Below the pieces are notes generated by a model. That model searched no databases and was not told where the DNA came from. It saw only the letters and a program-made list of their open reading frames with translations. A stretch of 64,000 nt of DNA from Stutzerimonas chloritidismutans AW-1 (lineage in GTDB: Bacteria > Pseudomonadota > Gammaproteobacteria > Pseudomonadales > Pseudomonadaceae): NCBI RefSeq assembly GCF_000495915.1, contig NZ_AOFQ01000072.1, forward strand, positions 1 to 64,000, written 5' to 3'. A program made the translations under genes and the position numbers. Position 1 is the first letter of the stretch. Each line of letters opens with the position of its first letter. Positions 16,347 to 24,370 of the stretch are shown here, one piece after another.

Positions 16347-18134
16347 CTAGCCAACATGCTCCAAGCGTGCCGGATCAATCCAATAGAGCCCTGGATTGCT
16401 GCCGTCCGGGAGCCGCTTCCTGTGCTGCAGCTTGCCTGGCTCCTTCTTGATGATCGCCCCCACAGAGTCCAGTGTGCGCAGCACACGAGTCAGCTCGAAG
16501 TCTTGGGTGGCATCCTGAAGGCCGCCGCGAGTGAATAGGTAGATGCGTCCGCTGGCGGTGCGCTCCCAATAGCCCGCGCGGTCACGAACAGCTTCTGCAC
16601 CTACGGCTGTGGACTGAAAGCGGCTGCCGCCGTGGCGGTCGATGAAATCGGCGATGGCGCGCAGGATCTGCCGATCCTCGCTGGGACCTTCCCCACGCCC
16701 GGCCTGCCAGCTTTCAAAGAGCTCCACCATGCTGTTGGTCCCTTCGCCCTCGGTTAGCGGTAGCAAACCGTAGGTTGTGGCGAGCTCCAGCGCCAGAGCG
16801 AGGATCGCAAAATTCCTTGCTACGCGAGCAGCCTGGCTGGAGGTCGGGTGAAAGCGCTTCTGGATCGTATCCAGCAGGTCTGGCAGCTTTTCCGTATCGC
16901 CATGCTCGATCAGTCGCCGTACGAATGCTGGACCGGCGTGGCCATAGTGAACCCCGCTGGCCTTCTGGCGTGCATCGGACAGAGCCTGTCCACTGAGGTG
17001 ATTGTGGAGGTTGTCCCAAGCACCGTAAGTTCGCCCTGCCGAAACCGTTACCAGACGAACTTCCTGACCGGCGCGGACAGGCTTTCCCGCCTCGCGCATC
17101 TTGGTTTCGAGCGTTATCTCACCACTCGACAGCAATATCGCTAGCCACCGGCGGATCTTGCGTGCAGCGCCGGTGGGCTCAGCACGCTGTTTCCCGACTC
17201 CATCCACGATGGCATATACCACCTCGCCCACGATGGCCGGATTGGCCTGTCCCAGCTCGTCGAGCGGCACAAGGCAATCGTTTCGCAGAGCAGATAGACC
17301 CTCCAAGCCGCTGCCTGAAGCAGCCCACTTCCGCATGAATTTGTTTCCGTGCCCCCAGACCGAAGCGGCACACATCACGATGGTGGTTTTTCCGTTGGAA
17401 CTGTCCCAGAGCAGGTGAAAGCCGCACCCTGAGTAAACTCGTAGAGGCGCTAGCAGCGTGCCCGCAAGTGACGCGCCAATGCCCAACTGAAAAAGTGGAT
17501 TGCCCGGCAGGATTGCGCTGATGGACTGCTGCCAGCCTTCTAGTGTGCCGGCTTTGCCGTACTCACCATTCGACGAGCTTTCGGACTGAAAAATCGCATC
17601 ACCCGTGCCGACGCTTTCGAGCGGGGTGACGAAAAGCTTATCGCCGAGCCAACCCGTTGTTGCGGTGGAGATGACCCGGCTCTGCGGGTGCTGGCTGGCG
17701 ATGTAACTCACGATTTCTCGTTGTTGAGAGTGGTCGATTTTGAGCCCCCGATTGAACAGGGTAGAAACGATCCGCTCCGGCCGGCCAGCAAGAAGCTCGG
17801 AGGGCAAGGCCCACGAAAGCTCTTTGCCATCCAAATTAGTAAAACGGAGCAACCGGCCGTAACCTTCGCTGCACGTTGAGTTGCGGGTAATCGCGTCCAC
17901 ATGCAACGGGCCGCACAGCCATTCGTGGCGGGCGGTTTCTTCACCCTCTTCTGTCCTGGTGCTGTAGTGCATCCAGACACCTGGATAGAACCGCTGTCCG
18001 TTATAGGTGATCTCAGTGTCGTGCACGCTGTAGCCGTTTTTTGGAATAGCGATTTTTGTAGCTGCCGGGGCCAGCGGGGTGACGTTAATAGTCGCGCAGG
18101 ATCGTGTCTTGGGCTGTTTCTCTGAGGCGTTCAT
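16347..18134 (-). CDS. DUF927-family P-loop protein of a mobile element
   Basis: A 595-residue protein with a DUF927-type core (about residues 60-360) containing a P-loop-like segment (LLWDSSNGKTTIVMCAASVWG). Downstream segments such as LSALRNDCLVPLDELGQ fit a Walker B-like region. DUF927 proteins occur in phage and integrative elements and are thought to be replication-type ATPases; the exact function is unproven. I start at the ATG behind GAGGAA (MNASEKQPKTRS). It forms a likely pair with the AlpA-like gene 123 bp upstream, the usual order of small tRNA-integrated elements. No primase, integrase or capsid gene accompanies it. Confidence 0.75.
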   Translation of the reverse strand: MNASEKQPKTRSCATINVTPLAPAATKIAIPKNGYSVHDTEITYNGQRFYPGVWMHYSTRTEEGEETARHEWLCGPLHVDAITRNSTCSEGYGRLLRFTNLDGKELSWALPSELLAGRPERIVSTLFNRGLKIDHSQQREIVSYIASQHPQSRVISTATTGWLGDKLFVTPLESVGTGDAIFQSESSSNGEYGKAGTLEGWQQSISAILPGNPLFQLGIGASLAGTLLAPLRVYSGCGFHLLWDSSNGKTTIVMCAASVWGHGNKFMRKWAASGSGLEGLSALRNDCLVPLDELGQANPAIVGEVVYAIVDGVGKQRAEPTGAARKIRRWLAILLSSGEITLETKMREAGKPVRAGQEVRLVTVSAGRTYGAWDNLHNHLSGQALSDARQKASGVHYGHAGPAFVRRLIEHGDTEKLPDLLDTIQKRFHPTSSQAARVARNFAILALALELATTYGLLPLTEGEGTNSMVELFESWQAGRGEGPSEDRQILRAIADFIDRHGGSRFQSTAVGAEAVRDRAGYWERTASGRIYLFTRGGLQDATQDFELTRVLRTLDSVGAIIKKEPGKLQHRKRLPDGSNPGLYWIDPARLEHVG

Positions 18135-18257
18135 ACCGTATTCCTCATTTTTCGGGCGCAAGGGAGCCCGCAAAGCCATAAATGACTGGCTTCGATAGAA
18201 AAAAGATTGGGACGGCCCTCTAGACCGCAGTGGCTCGATTAGAGGGCGAGGCGGGCG

Positions 18258-18431
18258 TCAGGCTTCGAGCGTGAGGAAGTGTTCCACGTCCCTGCGCAAC
18301 CACAAAAGGCGCCGCCCAAAGTGCCGTGGTTGCGGAAAACCGGGGTTTTGTCGCATACGCCAGAGGGTCGTGCTGCTGCAGCGCAGCAGCTGACAGAGCT
18401 CGGCGCTAGTCAGGAAGATTTCGTGTGGCAT
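18258..18431 (-). CDS. AlpA-like excisionase / transcriptional regulator
   Basis: A 57-residue winged-helix protein (MPHEIFLTSAELCQLLRCSS, then TLWRMRQNPGFPQPRHFGRR and a C-terminal DVEHFL). This is the MerR-like fold of AlpA/phage excisionases, which turn on excision or act as directionality factors for integrases. The ATG has GAGGAG 7 bp upstream; in-frame codons further upstream lack a ribosome site. It precedes the DUF927 gene on the same strand and lies about 220 bp from the tRNA attachment end, as expected for an integrated element. Confidence 0.8.
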   Translation of the reverse strand: MPHEIFLTSAELCQLLRCSSTTLWRMRQNPGFPQPRHFGRRLLWLRRDVEHFLTLEA

Positions 18432-18652
18432 GGCAGGTGCTCCTCGTGATGTGTAGAAACACTGTGCCGTTCTGTGAAAGCTTTTTGGGCTGGAATTCGA
18501 CCACATTCTTGTAGGTTTAGGATTTCGCCACGATAGCTCAGGGAAGCGCCTCAATTTGTCGAACGAGGGGTACGACGGGTATGTGTTGAGCAAAGTGTTG
18601 AGCAGAAACGAAAAAGGCCCACCTTGCGGTGAGCCTAAGTCGTTGATTTCTA
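18432..18652. other. Gap between AlpA-like gene and tRNA-Thr
   Basis: Contains a 12-bp-period tandem pair of GTGTTGAGCA (18583-18592 and 18595-18604). A start-less plus-strand open frame (from about 18484) continues antisense into the tRNA gene. This could be the relic of an integrase end or simply element-end sequence. A weak hairpin (AGGCCCACC-TTGC-GGTGAGCCT) lies at about 18614-18637. Confidence 0.45.
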
Positions 18653-18728
<76 letters not shown>

Positions 18729-18798
18729 ATTTGAGGGTCGACATTATATCCATTGCGCGCGACGAGTAAACCGTTTGATTACGGTGACTTGCGGTCGC

Positions 18799-20031
18799 TT
18801 ATTCAGGCCGCGTCACATTCCGCGCGGGCGCGTCGAGTTCGGCGAGCATCAGCAGGTTGCGCGGCGTCAGTTGGCTGGGGCAGAAGGTGCCCAGCCGAAC
18901 GCGGTAGCCCTGTTCTTCCAGCAGTAATGCTCGGTCGAGCAACAGCCAGAGTTCGAGCGGGCGGCGGAACAAGCCGCGCACCAGTTCCAGGTTGCGAACT
19001 TCGGCCAGGCGCTGCCAGCCTGTGCGCTCCAGTGCCGGCCAGTCCTCGCCACCGGGCGCGGGTAGTTGCTTGAGCGTGGCGAGGTCGCGGCAGTAGTCGG
19101 CGAAGTCTTTCTTCAGCCAGGCGCTGGGCAGCGACGGGGTCGGCAGGTATTCGTCCTGCTGGCGCAGGCGGCGCTGCAGGGTGTCGAAGCCCAGGCGCCA
19201 GGCCATGGACTGGTCGCGGTTGCGCCGTTCGCGTGCGCCCGCGGTGACGGTTTCGCTCAACGGCAAACCGAGGTCATCGCGCGTGAGCTGCAAGGACGAA
19301 GCCCCGGCTGCCTGTGACAGTGGGATGTACTGCTCATCGGTGATGCGGTTGTAGCAGCAGGGTGCCACCGCAAGCTGGCGGCATTGTTTGGCGACGGCCA
19401 GTTGCAGCAGGCGAACATGCAGGTCGCCGCAGGCATGCAGGGCGACTGGCGTATGCGTGGCGTGCAGCTGGTCCCCTGCATCGGAAGCCAGCACATCCTG
19501 GCAGCGGTGCGTCGCCTCGACGCCGAGTCGTTCGCTCAGCTGGTCGCCGGCGTTGACCAGCGCTTCGTCCCACTCAAGGCAGGTCAGTGCCGCGCCGTTT
19601 CTGGCCAGATGCCGGCCGAGATGACCTTTACCGGAGCACCAGTCGAGCCAGTGCCGCGGCGTTTCGCGAAAGTGCAGGCGCGCGCCGAACGCTTGGATCT
19701 GCAGCGATTTGCGTCCCGGTATGTCGAGGTTCTGGCGATGAGTCACAGCCGGCGGCTCGCTTGCGGGCAGTTCGTCGATCTGGCTCAGCTCGCAGGCGAT
19801 CGCAGCCAGCTGCGGGAAAGGTGCCGGTGCGGCGAGTTCGCCTGGCTGGTTGTGCGCGGCTTCGGCGTCGGCCAGTGAGCGTGCTCGCAGCCAGGCGGCG
19901 AGCTCCGGGTAGTTGTTTTCCCACGGCAGGCTTCGGCAAACGAATGGGCGTGGGCGCCAGAGAGCCTGGTGCTCGCTCAGGAAACGGTCGAGTGCCTGGA
20001 AGCGTTCGAGCAGAGAGGGGGAGGCTGTCAT
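18799..20031 (-). CDS. SAM-dependent methyltransferase
   Basis: A 410-residue protein with SAM motif I (DWCSGKGHLGRHLARNGAALT) at about residues 140-160, a following acidic residue (CLEWD) and a further motif VALHACGDL. APCCYNRI is a conserved signature of the GSTCD-type methyltransferase-like family. The substrate is unknown. I start at the ATG giving MTASPSLLERF because earlier codons in this frame run into non-coding sequence; the ribosome site is weak. It is downstream of and co-directional with the dctM gene but separated by a hairpin. Confidence 0.75.
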   Translation of the reverse strand: MTASPSLLERFQALDRFLSEHQALWRPRPFVCRSLPWENNYPELAAWLRARSLADAEAAHNQPGELAAPAPFPQLAAIACELSQIDELPASEPPAVTHRQNLDIPGRKSLQIQAFGARLHFRETPRHWLDWCSGKGHLGRHLARNGAALTCLEWDEALVNAGDQLSERLGVEATHRCQDVLASDAGDQLHATHTPVALHACGDLHVRLLQLAVAKQCRQLAVAPCCYNRITDEQYIPLSQAAGASSLQLTRDDLGLPLSETVTAGARERRNRDQSMAWRLGFDTLQRRLRQQDEYLPTPSLPSAWLKKDFADYCRDLATLKQLPAPGGEDWPALERTGWQRLAEVRNLELVRGLFRRPLELWLLLDRALLLEEQGYRVRLGTFCPSQLTPRNLLMLAELDAPARNVTRPE

Positions 20032-20089
20032 CGGCGGGCAGGCGTTCGGGCGGGAGCCGATTGTAGCGGGATGCTGCGGTAGGAAGCAC

Positions 20090-20113
20090 AACGCCCGTCG
20101 AGGGACGGGCGTT
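20090..20113. terminator. Hairpin between dctM and the methyltransferase gene
   Basis: Perfect 10-bp stem AACGCCCGTC / GACGGGCGTT with a GAGG loop, just past the dctM stop. It is likely the terminator of the TRAP permease genes, with only a short T-rich tail. Confidence 0.65.
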
Positions 20114-20123
20114 GCAGTTGCAG

Positions 20124-21500
20124 TTACTGGCCGTAGACCTGTTCCGGCAGCCAGGTGATCAGGCCAGGCCACATGTAGGCCACCACCAGCATGCCGATCT
20201 GGATCGCGATGAACGGCAGTACGCCCTTGTACATCACGCTGGTCGGTATGCTGCGGGGCGTGACGCCGCGCAGGTAGAACAGCGAGAAGCCGAAGGGCGG
20301 GGTGAGGAACGAGGTCTGCAGGTTGATGGCGAACATTACACCGAGCCAGACCGGGTCCAGGCCCATGGCCAGCAGGATCGGGCCGACGATGGGCACCACC
20401 ACGAAGATGATCTCGATGAAGTCGAGAATGAAGCCCAGCAGGAAGATGACCAGCATCACCACCAGGAACGCGCCGAGCACACCGCCAGGCAGCGAATGCA
20501 GGGCATCTTCGATCAGCACTTCACCGCCAAAGCCGCGGAACACCAGGGAGAACAGCGACGCACCGATGAGGATGAGGAACACCATCGAGGTGATTTCGGT
20601 GGTGCCGAAGGCTACCTGCTTGAGCTGGGCGAAATTCAGCTGGCCCTTGGCGATCGACAGCAAGGTCGCGCCCAGGGCACCGATCGCAGCAGCCTCGGTC
20701 GGTGTGGCGTAACCGGCGAGAATCGAGCCGAGCACTGCGGTGATCAGCGCCAGCGGAGGCAGCAGCGCACCGATCAGCTTGCCCCATTCGATAGGCCCCA
20801 GTTCTTCCTGCGGCAAGGCGGGCAGCTTCTTCGGCTGGAAGATCGCTACCGCAATGAGGTAGAGGATGTACATGCCAACCAGCACGAGGCCCGGGATCAG
20901 CGCGCCGACGAACAGGTCGCCGACCGACACGGTCTTCGGCGAGAAGATGCCCATCTTCAGCTGTGCCTGCTGGAAGGCGCTGGACATCACATCGCCGAGC
21001 AGGACCAGGATGATCGAGGGTGGAATGATCTGACCGAGGGTGCCGGTGGCGGCGAGGGTGCCGGTAGCGATCGCCGGGTCGTAGCCGCGACGCAGCATCG
21101 TCGGCAGTGCCAGCAGGCCCATGGTGACCACGGTGGCGCCGACGATACCGGTGCTGGCCGCAAGCAGCGCGCCGACCACGCAGACCGAAATCGCCAGGCC
21201 GCCACGCATGGTGCCGAACAGCCGCGACATCGATTCCAGCAGGTCTTCGGCGACGCGCGATTTCTCCAGCATCACACCCATGAAGACGAACAGCGGTACC
21301 GCCAGCATCGTCTGGTTGTTCATGATGCCGAAGATGCGGTTCGGCAACGCGTGCAGATAACCCACGTCGAACGAGCCGGTGACCACGCCGATGCCGGCGA
21401 ACAGGAGTGCCATGCCGCCAAGGGTGAAGGCGACCGGATAACCGGACATCAGGGCGAAGCAGATGCTGATGAACAGCAGGATGGCCATGATCTCACCCAT
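20124..21500 (-). CDS. dctM: TRAP transporter large permease DctM
   Basis: The 12-13 helix subunit of a tripartite ATP-independent periplasmic transporter, which imports organic acids with a sodium gradient. Its 458 residues are hydrophobic throughout, with typical signatures MSGYPVAFTLGG near the N-terminus and GTLGQIIPPSIILVLLG in the middle. The length is normal. Its start overlaps the dctQ stop by 8 bp, so the two are co-translated. The partner binding protein is encoded on the other strand at 22339. Confidence 0.92.
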   Translation of the reverse strand: MGEIMAILLFISICFALMSGYPVAFTLGGMALLFAGIGVVTGSFDVGYLHALPNRIFGIMNNQTMLAVPLFVFMGVMLEKSRVAEDLLESMSRLFGTMRGGLAISVCVVGALLAASTGIVGATVVTMGLLALPTMLRRGYDPAIATGTLAATGTLGQIIPPSIILVLLGDVMSSAFQQAQLKMGIFSPKTVSVGDLFVGALIPGLVLVGMYILYLIAVAIFQPKKLPALPQEELGPIEWGKLIGALLPPLALITAVLGSILAGYATPTEAAAIGALGATLLSIAKGQLNFAQLKQVAFGTTEITSMVFLILIGASLFSLVFRGFGGEVLIEDALHSLPGGVLGAFLVVMLVIFLLGFILDFIEIIFVVVPIVGPILLAMGLDPVWLGVMFAINLQTSFLTPPFGFSLFYLRGVTPRSIPTSVMYKGVLPFIAIQIGMLVVAYMWPGLITWLPEQVYGQ

Positions 21501-22044
21501 GCTTCACCTCCTGCTCTGCTTCAGGCAAACGACCGGCCAGGCGGTAGCCGGCCTTGATCAGGTCGGAAAGGCCCTGCAGGGCTAGGCTGCCGACCAGCAG
21601 CAGGATGATGCTCTTCTGCAGGTAGACGAACTTCAGCCCGCCCGACTCGTTGGAGCCTTCGTGCGTCGCCCAGGAACTGGTGACGTAGTCCCAGCTGTTC
21701 CAGCCGAGGAACAGGCAGACCGGTAGCAGAAAAAGCAGATGGCCAAGACCGTCGACGACGGTCTGCCTGCGACTGCTGAACTTCTGATAGAAGATGTCGA
21801 CGCGAACGTGGCCGTTGCGCTGCAGGGTCCAGGCGGCGGCGCCCATGAACACCAGCGCGTGGCCGTACATTACCGCTTCCTGCAGGGCGATGGCGCCGAT
21901 GCCGAAACCGTAGCGCAGCACCACCACGACGGCGGTACCGATGACGAGAAACAGGGTGATCCAGGCACAGAGCTGGCCGAGGCGCATGTTGAACGCATCG
22001 ATGAGGCCAGCCACGCGCAGCAGGGGCGGGGGGCTCTGGGACAT
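21493..22044 (-). CDS. dctQ: TRAP transporter small permease DctQ
   Basis: The 183-residue four-helix subunit that pairs with DctM. Membrane segments lie at about residues 20-45, 55-75, 95-120 and 140-165. The central QEAVMYGHALVFMGAAAWTLQRNGHVRVDIFY region is conserved in the family. The ATG has AAGGA 6 bp upstream. It is first in the dctQM pair and diverges from dctP over a 294-bp region. Confidence 0.9.
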   Translation of the reverse strand: MSQSPPPLLRVAGLIDAFNMRLGQLCAWITLFLVIGTAVVVVLRYGFGIGAIALQEAVMYGHALVFMGAAAWTLQRNGHVRVDIFYQKFSSRRQTVVDGLGHLLFLLPVCLFLGWNSWDYVTSSWATHEGSNESGGLKFVYLQKSIILLLVGSLALQGLSDLIKAGYRLAGRLPEAEQEVKHG

Positions 22045-22338
22045 TTGTAGTCCTTCTTAGGAGACGCAAGGTTGGCGGGAGAGGGCGATTCTTGCAGTAC
22101 TGGCGCTTTGCAGCAATCGGCCTACGACTTTTAGCTTATGCGCTAGGCTTGAGGCGCCGGAGGCTCTAATGTTAGTCGAGCCCGGAGTGGCGGATGCATT
22201 TCCGGCGCAGGTTTCGCCGTACGAGCCAGCGGTCAGCCTGACTCAGGGACTCGAAACGGAACGAAAGGCGCAAGGCGGTCCGGCAAAAAGCGTAGCCTTG
22301 CCGTTGCGCAATAAGAACAAATAACAAGGAGTAACCTC
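22045..22338. promoter_or_regulatory. Divergent dctQM / dctP promoter region
   Basis: The region should contain both promoters of the transporter. The dctP ribosome site AAGGAG lies at about 22327-22332. A TGGCGC-TTTGCA segment near 22101 recalls a sigma-54 site but its spacing is not right, so I make no promoter call. Confidence 0.5.
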
Positions 22339-23445
22339 ATGAAACGTCGTGACATTCTCACCGCCGCTGGCGTAGGCCTGGCGGCAACCGCTCTGGCTGG
22401 CTGCAATGACAAGAGCGAGAAGCCGGCAGCGGGCGAAAGCAAGCAGGCCAGCGAACAGCAGACATTCAACTGGAAGATGGTCACCTCCTGGCCGAAGAAC
22501 TTCCCTGGCGTAGGCGTCGGTGCCGAGCGCTTCGCCAATCTGGTCAACGAAATGAGCGGTGGCCGGCTGAAGGTCAAGGTCTATGCCGCCGGCGAGCTGG
22601 TCCCGGCGCTGGAAGTGTTCGACGCGGTATCGCGCGGCACCGCCGAAATGGGTCATGGCGCACCTTACTACTGGAAAGGCAAGGTCCCGGCCGCGCAGTT
22701 CTTCTGCGCCCTGCCATTCGGTCCCAACGCGCAGGAAATGAATGCCTGGCTGCATCGTGGCGGCGGCATGCAGCTGTGGGAAGAGGTCTACAAGCCCTAC
22801 GGCGTGCTGCCGATGGCCTGTGGTGCCACCGGCGTACAGACCGCCGGCTGGTTCAACAAGGAAATCAACTCGGTCGACGACTTCAAGGGTCTGAAGATGC
22901 GTACCCCGGGCCTGGGCGGCGAAGTGCTGACCAAGATGGGCGGTACCGTGGTGAACATGCCGGCTGGCGAGATCTTCACCGCCCTGCAGACCGGCGCGAT
23001 CGACGCCACCGAGTGGATCGGCCCGTACAACGATCTGGCCCTGGGCCTGCACAAGGCTTCCAAGTACTACTACACCCCGGGCTGGCAGGAGCCGAACGTC
23101 ACCTTCGAGCTGGACGTGAATCTCAAGGCCTGGGAAACCCTGCCGGATGATTTGAAGGCCATCGTTCGTGCCGCGGCGCGTGACGTCAACGGCGACATGC
23201 TCGATGACTACAACGCCAAGAACATGGAAGCGCTGGAGCAACTGCGCGAGCAGGGCGTCGAAGTACGCCGCCTGCCGGACGAAGTGCTGTCCCGCCTGAA
23301 GGAAGTGGCGGCTGAAGTGGTCGACGCCTCCGCCAACGCCGATCCGGTGGCGGCCAAGGTGTGGGAGCAACAGAGTGCCTATCTCAAGCGGTTGTATGAA
23401 TACGCCGAGCTGAACGAGAAGGACATCTACAACATCCGCGGCTGA
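22339..23445 (+). CDS. dctP: TRAP transporter substrate-binding lipoprotein DctP
   Basis: Periplasmic binding protein of 368 residues. The N-terminus combines a twin-arginine motif (MKRRDIL) with a lipobox (ALAGC, Cys22), so it is probably exported folded by Tat and then lipidated. The mature domain has the TRAP-family pattern, with KVYAAGELVPALEVFDAVSRG and the signature GLKMRTPGLGGEVLTKMGGT; the latter arginine normally clamps a carboxylate. It resembles the 2-oxo-acid or lactate-binding (TakP-type) group, so an organic acid ligand is likely, though not proven. A strong terminator follows. Confidence 0.9.
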   Translation: MKRRDILTAAGVGLAATALAGCNDKSEKPAAGESKQASEQQTFNWKMVTSWPKNFPGVGVGAERFANLVNEMSGGRLKVKVYAAGELVPALEVFDAVSRGTAEMGHGAPYYWKGKVPAAQFFCALPFGPNAQEMNAWLHRGGGMQLWEEVYKPYGVLPMACGATGVQTAGWFNKEINSVDDFKGLKMRTPGLGGEVLTKMGGTVVNMPAGEIFTALQTGAIDATEWIGPYNDLALGLHKASKYYYTPGWQEPNVTFELDVNLKAWETLPDDLKAIVRAAARDVNGDMLDDYNAKNMEALEQLREQGVEVRRLPDEVLSRLKEVAAEVVDASANADPVAAKVWEQQSAYLKRLYEYAELNEKDIYNIRG

Positions 23446-23462
23446 TAGCTACCCCGAATGCG

Positions 23463-23498
23463 AAAACGCCACACCGGCAACGGTGTGGCGTTTTTTTT
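23463..23498 (+). terminator. Intrinsic terminator after dctP
   Basis: Long stem AACGCCACACCG / CGGTGTGGCGTT with a GCAA loop, followed by eight Ts. Confidence 0.9.
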
Positions 23499-23527
23499 GC
23501 GCCGAGCTTCGCGCGATGGAGGCCCGG

Positions 23528-23953
23528 TCAGCCTTCCAGCGTCGCGTTCAGGCTGATGCGAGCGTTGAGTACCTTGGACACCGGGCAGCCTTCCTTCGCC
23601 TGATTGGCGATCTGCTGGAACTGCGCGTCATCCGCACCCGGAATCCGCGCCTTGAGGGTGAGATCGATCGCCGTGATGCTGAAGCCTTCGCCATCCTTGT
23701 CGAGTGTGACCTCGGCGCGGGTGTCGATGCGTTCGGCGGTCAGCCCGGCCTGGCCCAGCATCATCGACAGGGCCATCGAGAAGCAGCCGGCATGGGCGGC
23801 GCCGATCAGCTCTTCCGGATTGGTCCCCGGCGTGTCTTCGAAGCGAGTGTTGAAGCCGTAGGGGTTGTCCTTCAGTGCACCGCTCTGAGTGCTGATGGTG
23901 CCCTTGCCGTCTTTCAGGCCGCCTTGCCAGACGGCGGAAGCGCTCTTCTTCAT
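23528..23953 (-). CDS. osmC: OsmC-family peroxidase
   Basis: A 141-residue thiol peroxidase that reduces organic hydroperoxides. Both redox cysteines are present: C57 in AAHAGCFSMALS and C123 in KEGCPVSKVL. The N-terminal half has the OsmC signature NPEELIGAAHAGC, which sets it in the OsmC rather than the Ohr subgroup. Cytoplasmic, with no signal peptide. OsmC homologues are usually induced by stress and stationary phase. Confidence 0.9.
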   Translation of the reverse strand: MKKSASAVWQGGLKDGKGTISTQSGALKDNPYGFNTRFEDTPGTNPEELIGAAHAGCFSMALSMMLGQAGLTAERIDTRAEVTLDKDGEGFSITAIDLTLKARIPGADDAQFQQIANQAKEGCPVSKVLNARISLNATLEG

Positions 23954-23995
23954 GAACTGACCTCGAATGAATGCGTGAATGGGTTCAGCGTGCCG

Positions 23996-24304
23996 CTATT
24001 GAAGCTGTTCGGCCGCGAGGATCGCGCTGGCCAGCTCCATGTCGGTGGCTTCCAGCTGCGGCTGCTCGCTGCGCAGCTGCTGCAGCATGGCCTCCAGATA
24101 CGGGCCGCGGATCTCGCCGTTGCTGGCCACGAAGCTGCCTGCATCCTCGCGCGGAGGTATCACCAGCTTGTCGTCCTTGAAGGTCATGTAGGTGGATGCT
24201 GTGGTCGCACCCGAGGAGAGAATGTCGCGGACCAGGCCATCGGCCACGGCGCTGCCAACCGGCACCAACGCCAGGGTGAACGCTGCGAAAAGTGTCTTGC
24301 GCAT
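23996..24304 (-). CDS. DUF2388 (TIGR02448) small exported protein
   Basis: A 102-residue protein with a cleavable signal (about residues 1-21, ending SAVA-D) and the short domain SGATTASTYMTFKDDKLVIPPREDAGSFVAS typical of DUF2388, a Pseudomonas family often present in several copies. The function is unknown and the location is probably periplasmic. It stands alone, between osmC and the large sensor kinase. Confidence 0.75.
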   Translation of the reverse strand: MRKTLFAAFTLALVPVGSAVADGLVRDILSSGATTASTYMTFKDDKLVIPPREDAGSFVASNGEIRGPYLEAMLQQLRSEQPQLEATDMELASAILAAEQLQ

Positions 24305-24370
24305 GAGCGGAAACCTCCTTGCTATCGTTCTTCTGAGAGTGCGATGGGCGAAGGAGAGTTCCGGTTGCCG

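Larger units (their letters stand above)
1..18652. other. Accessory region (genomic island) abutting tRNA-Thr
   Basis: Everything left of the tRNA-Thr gene is mobile or atypical: an IS21 element, AT-rich orphan genes, a resolvase, an efflux cargo cluster, decayed gene ends, a DUF927 ATPase and an AlpA-like excisionase. Right of the tRNA the genes are ordinary core genes. The 3' end of the tRNA faces this region, the usual arrangement for integrative elements. No integrase and no second copy of the tRNA 3' end is visible, so the far boundary lies outside the window or has been lost. It is probably a mosaic of several insertions rather than one element (inference). Confidence 0.65.

Noticed and set aside
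16079..16486. Minus-strand frame downstream of the DUF927 gene
   Set aside because: It overlaps the DUF927 gene end in another frame and has no motif or ribosome site.
20112..21557. Plus-strand open frame opposite dctM rich in His, Gln and Asp
   Set aside because: Its odd composition arises from reading hydrophobic codons backwards; no known repeat protein fits.
22095..22125. Sigma-54 promoter upstream of dctP
   Set aside because: TGGC and TTGC elements are present but the GG-to-GC spacing is wrong.
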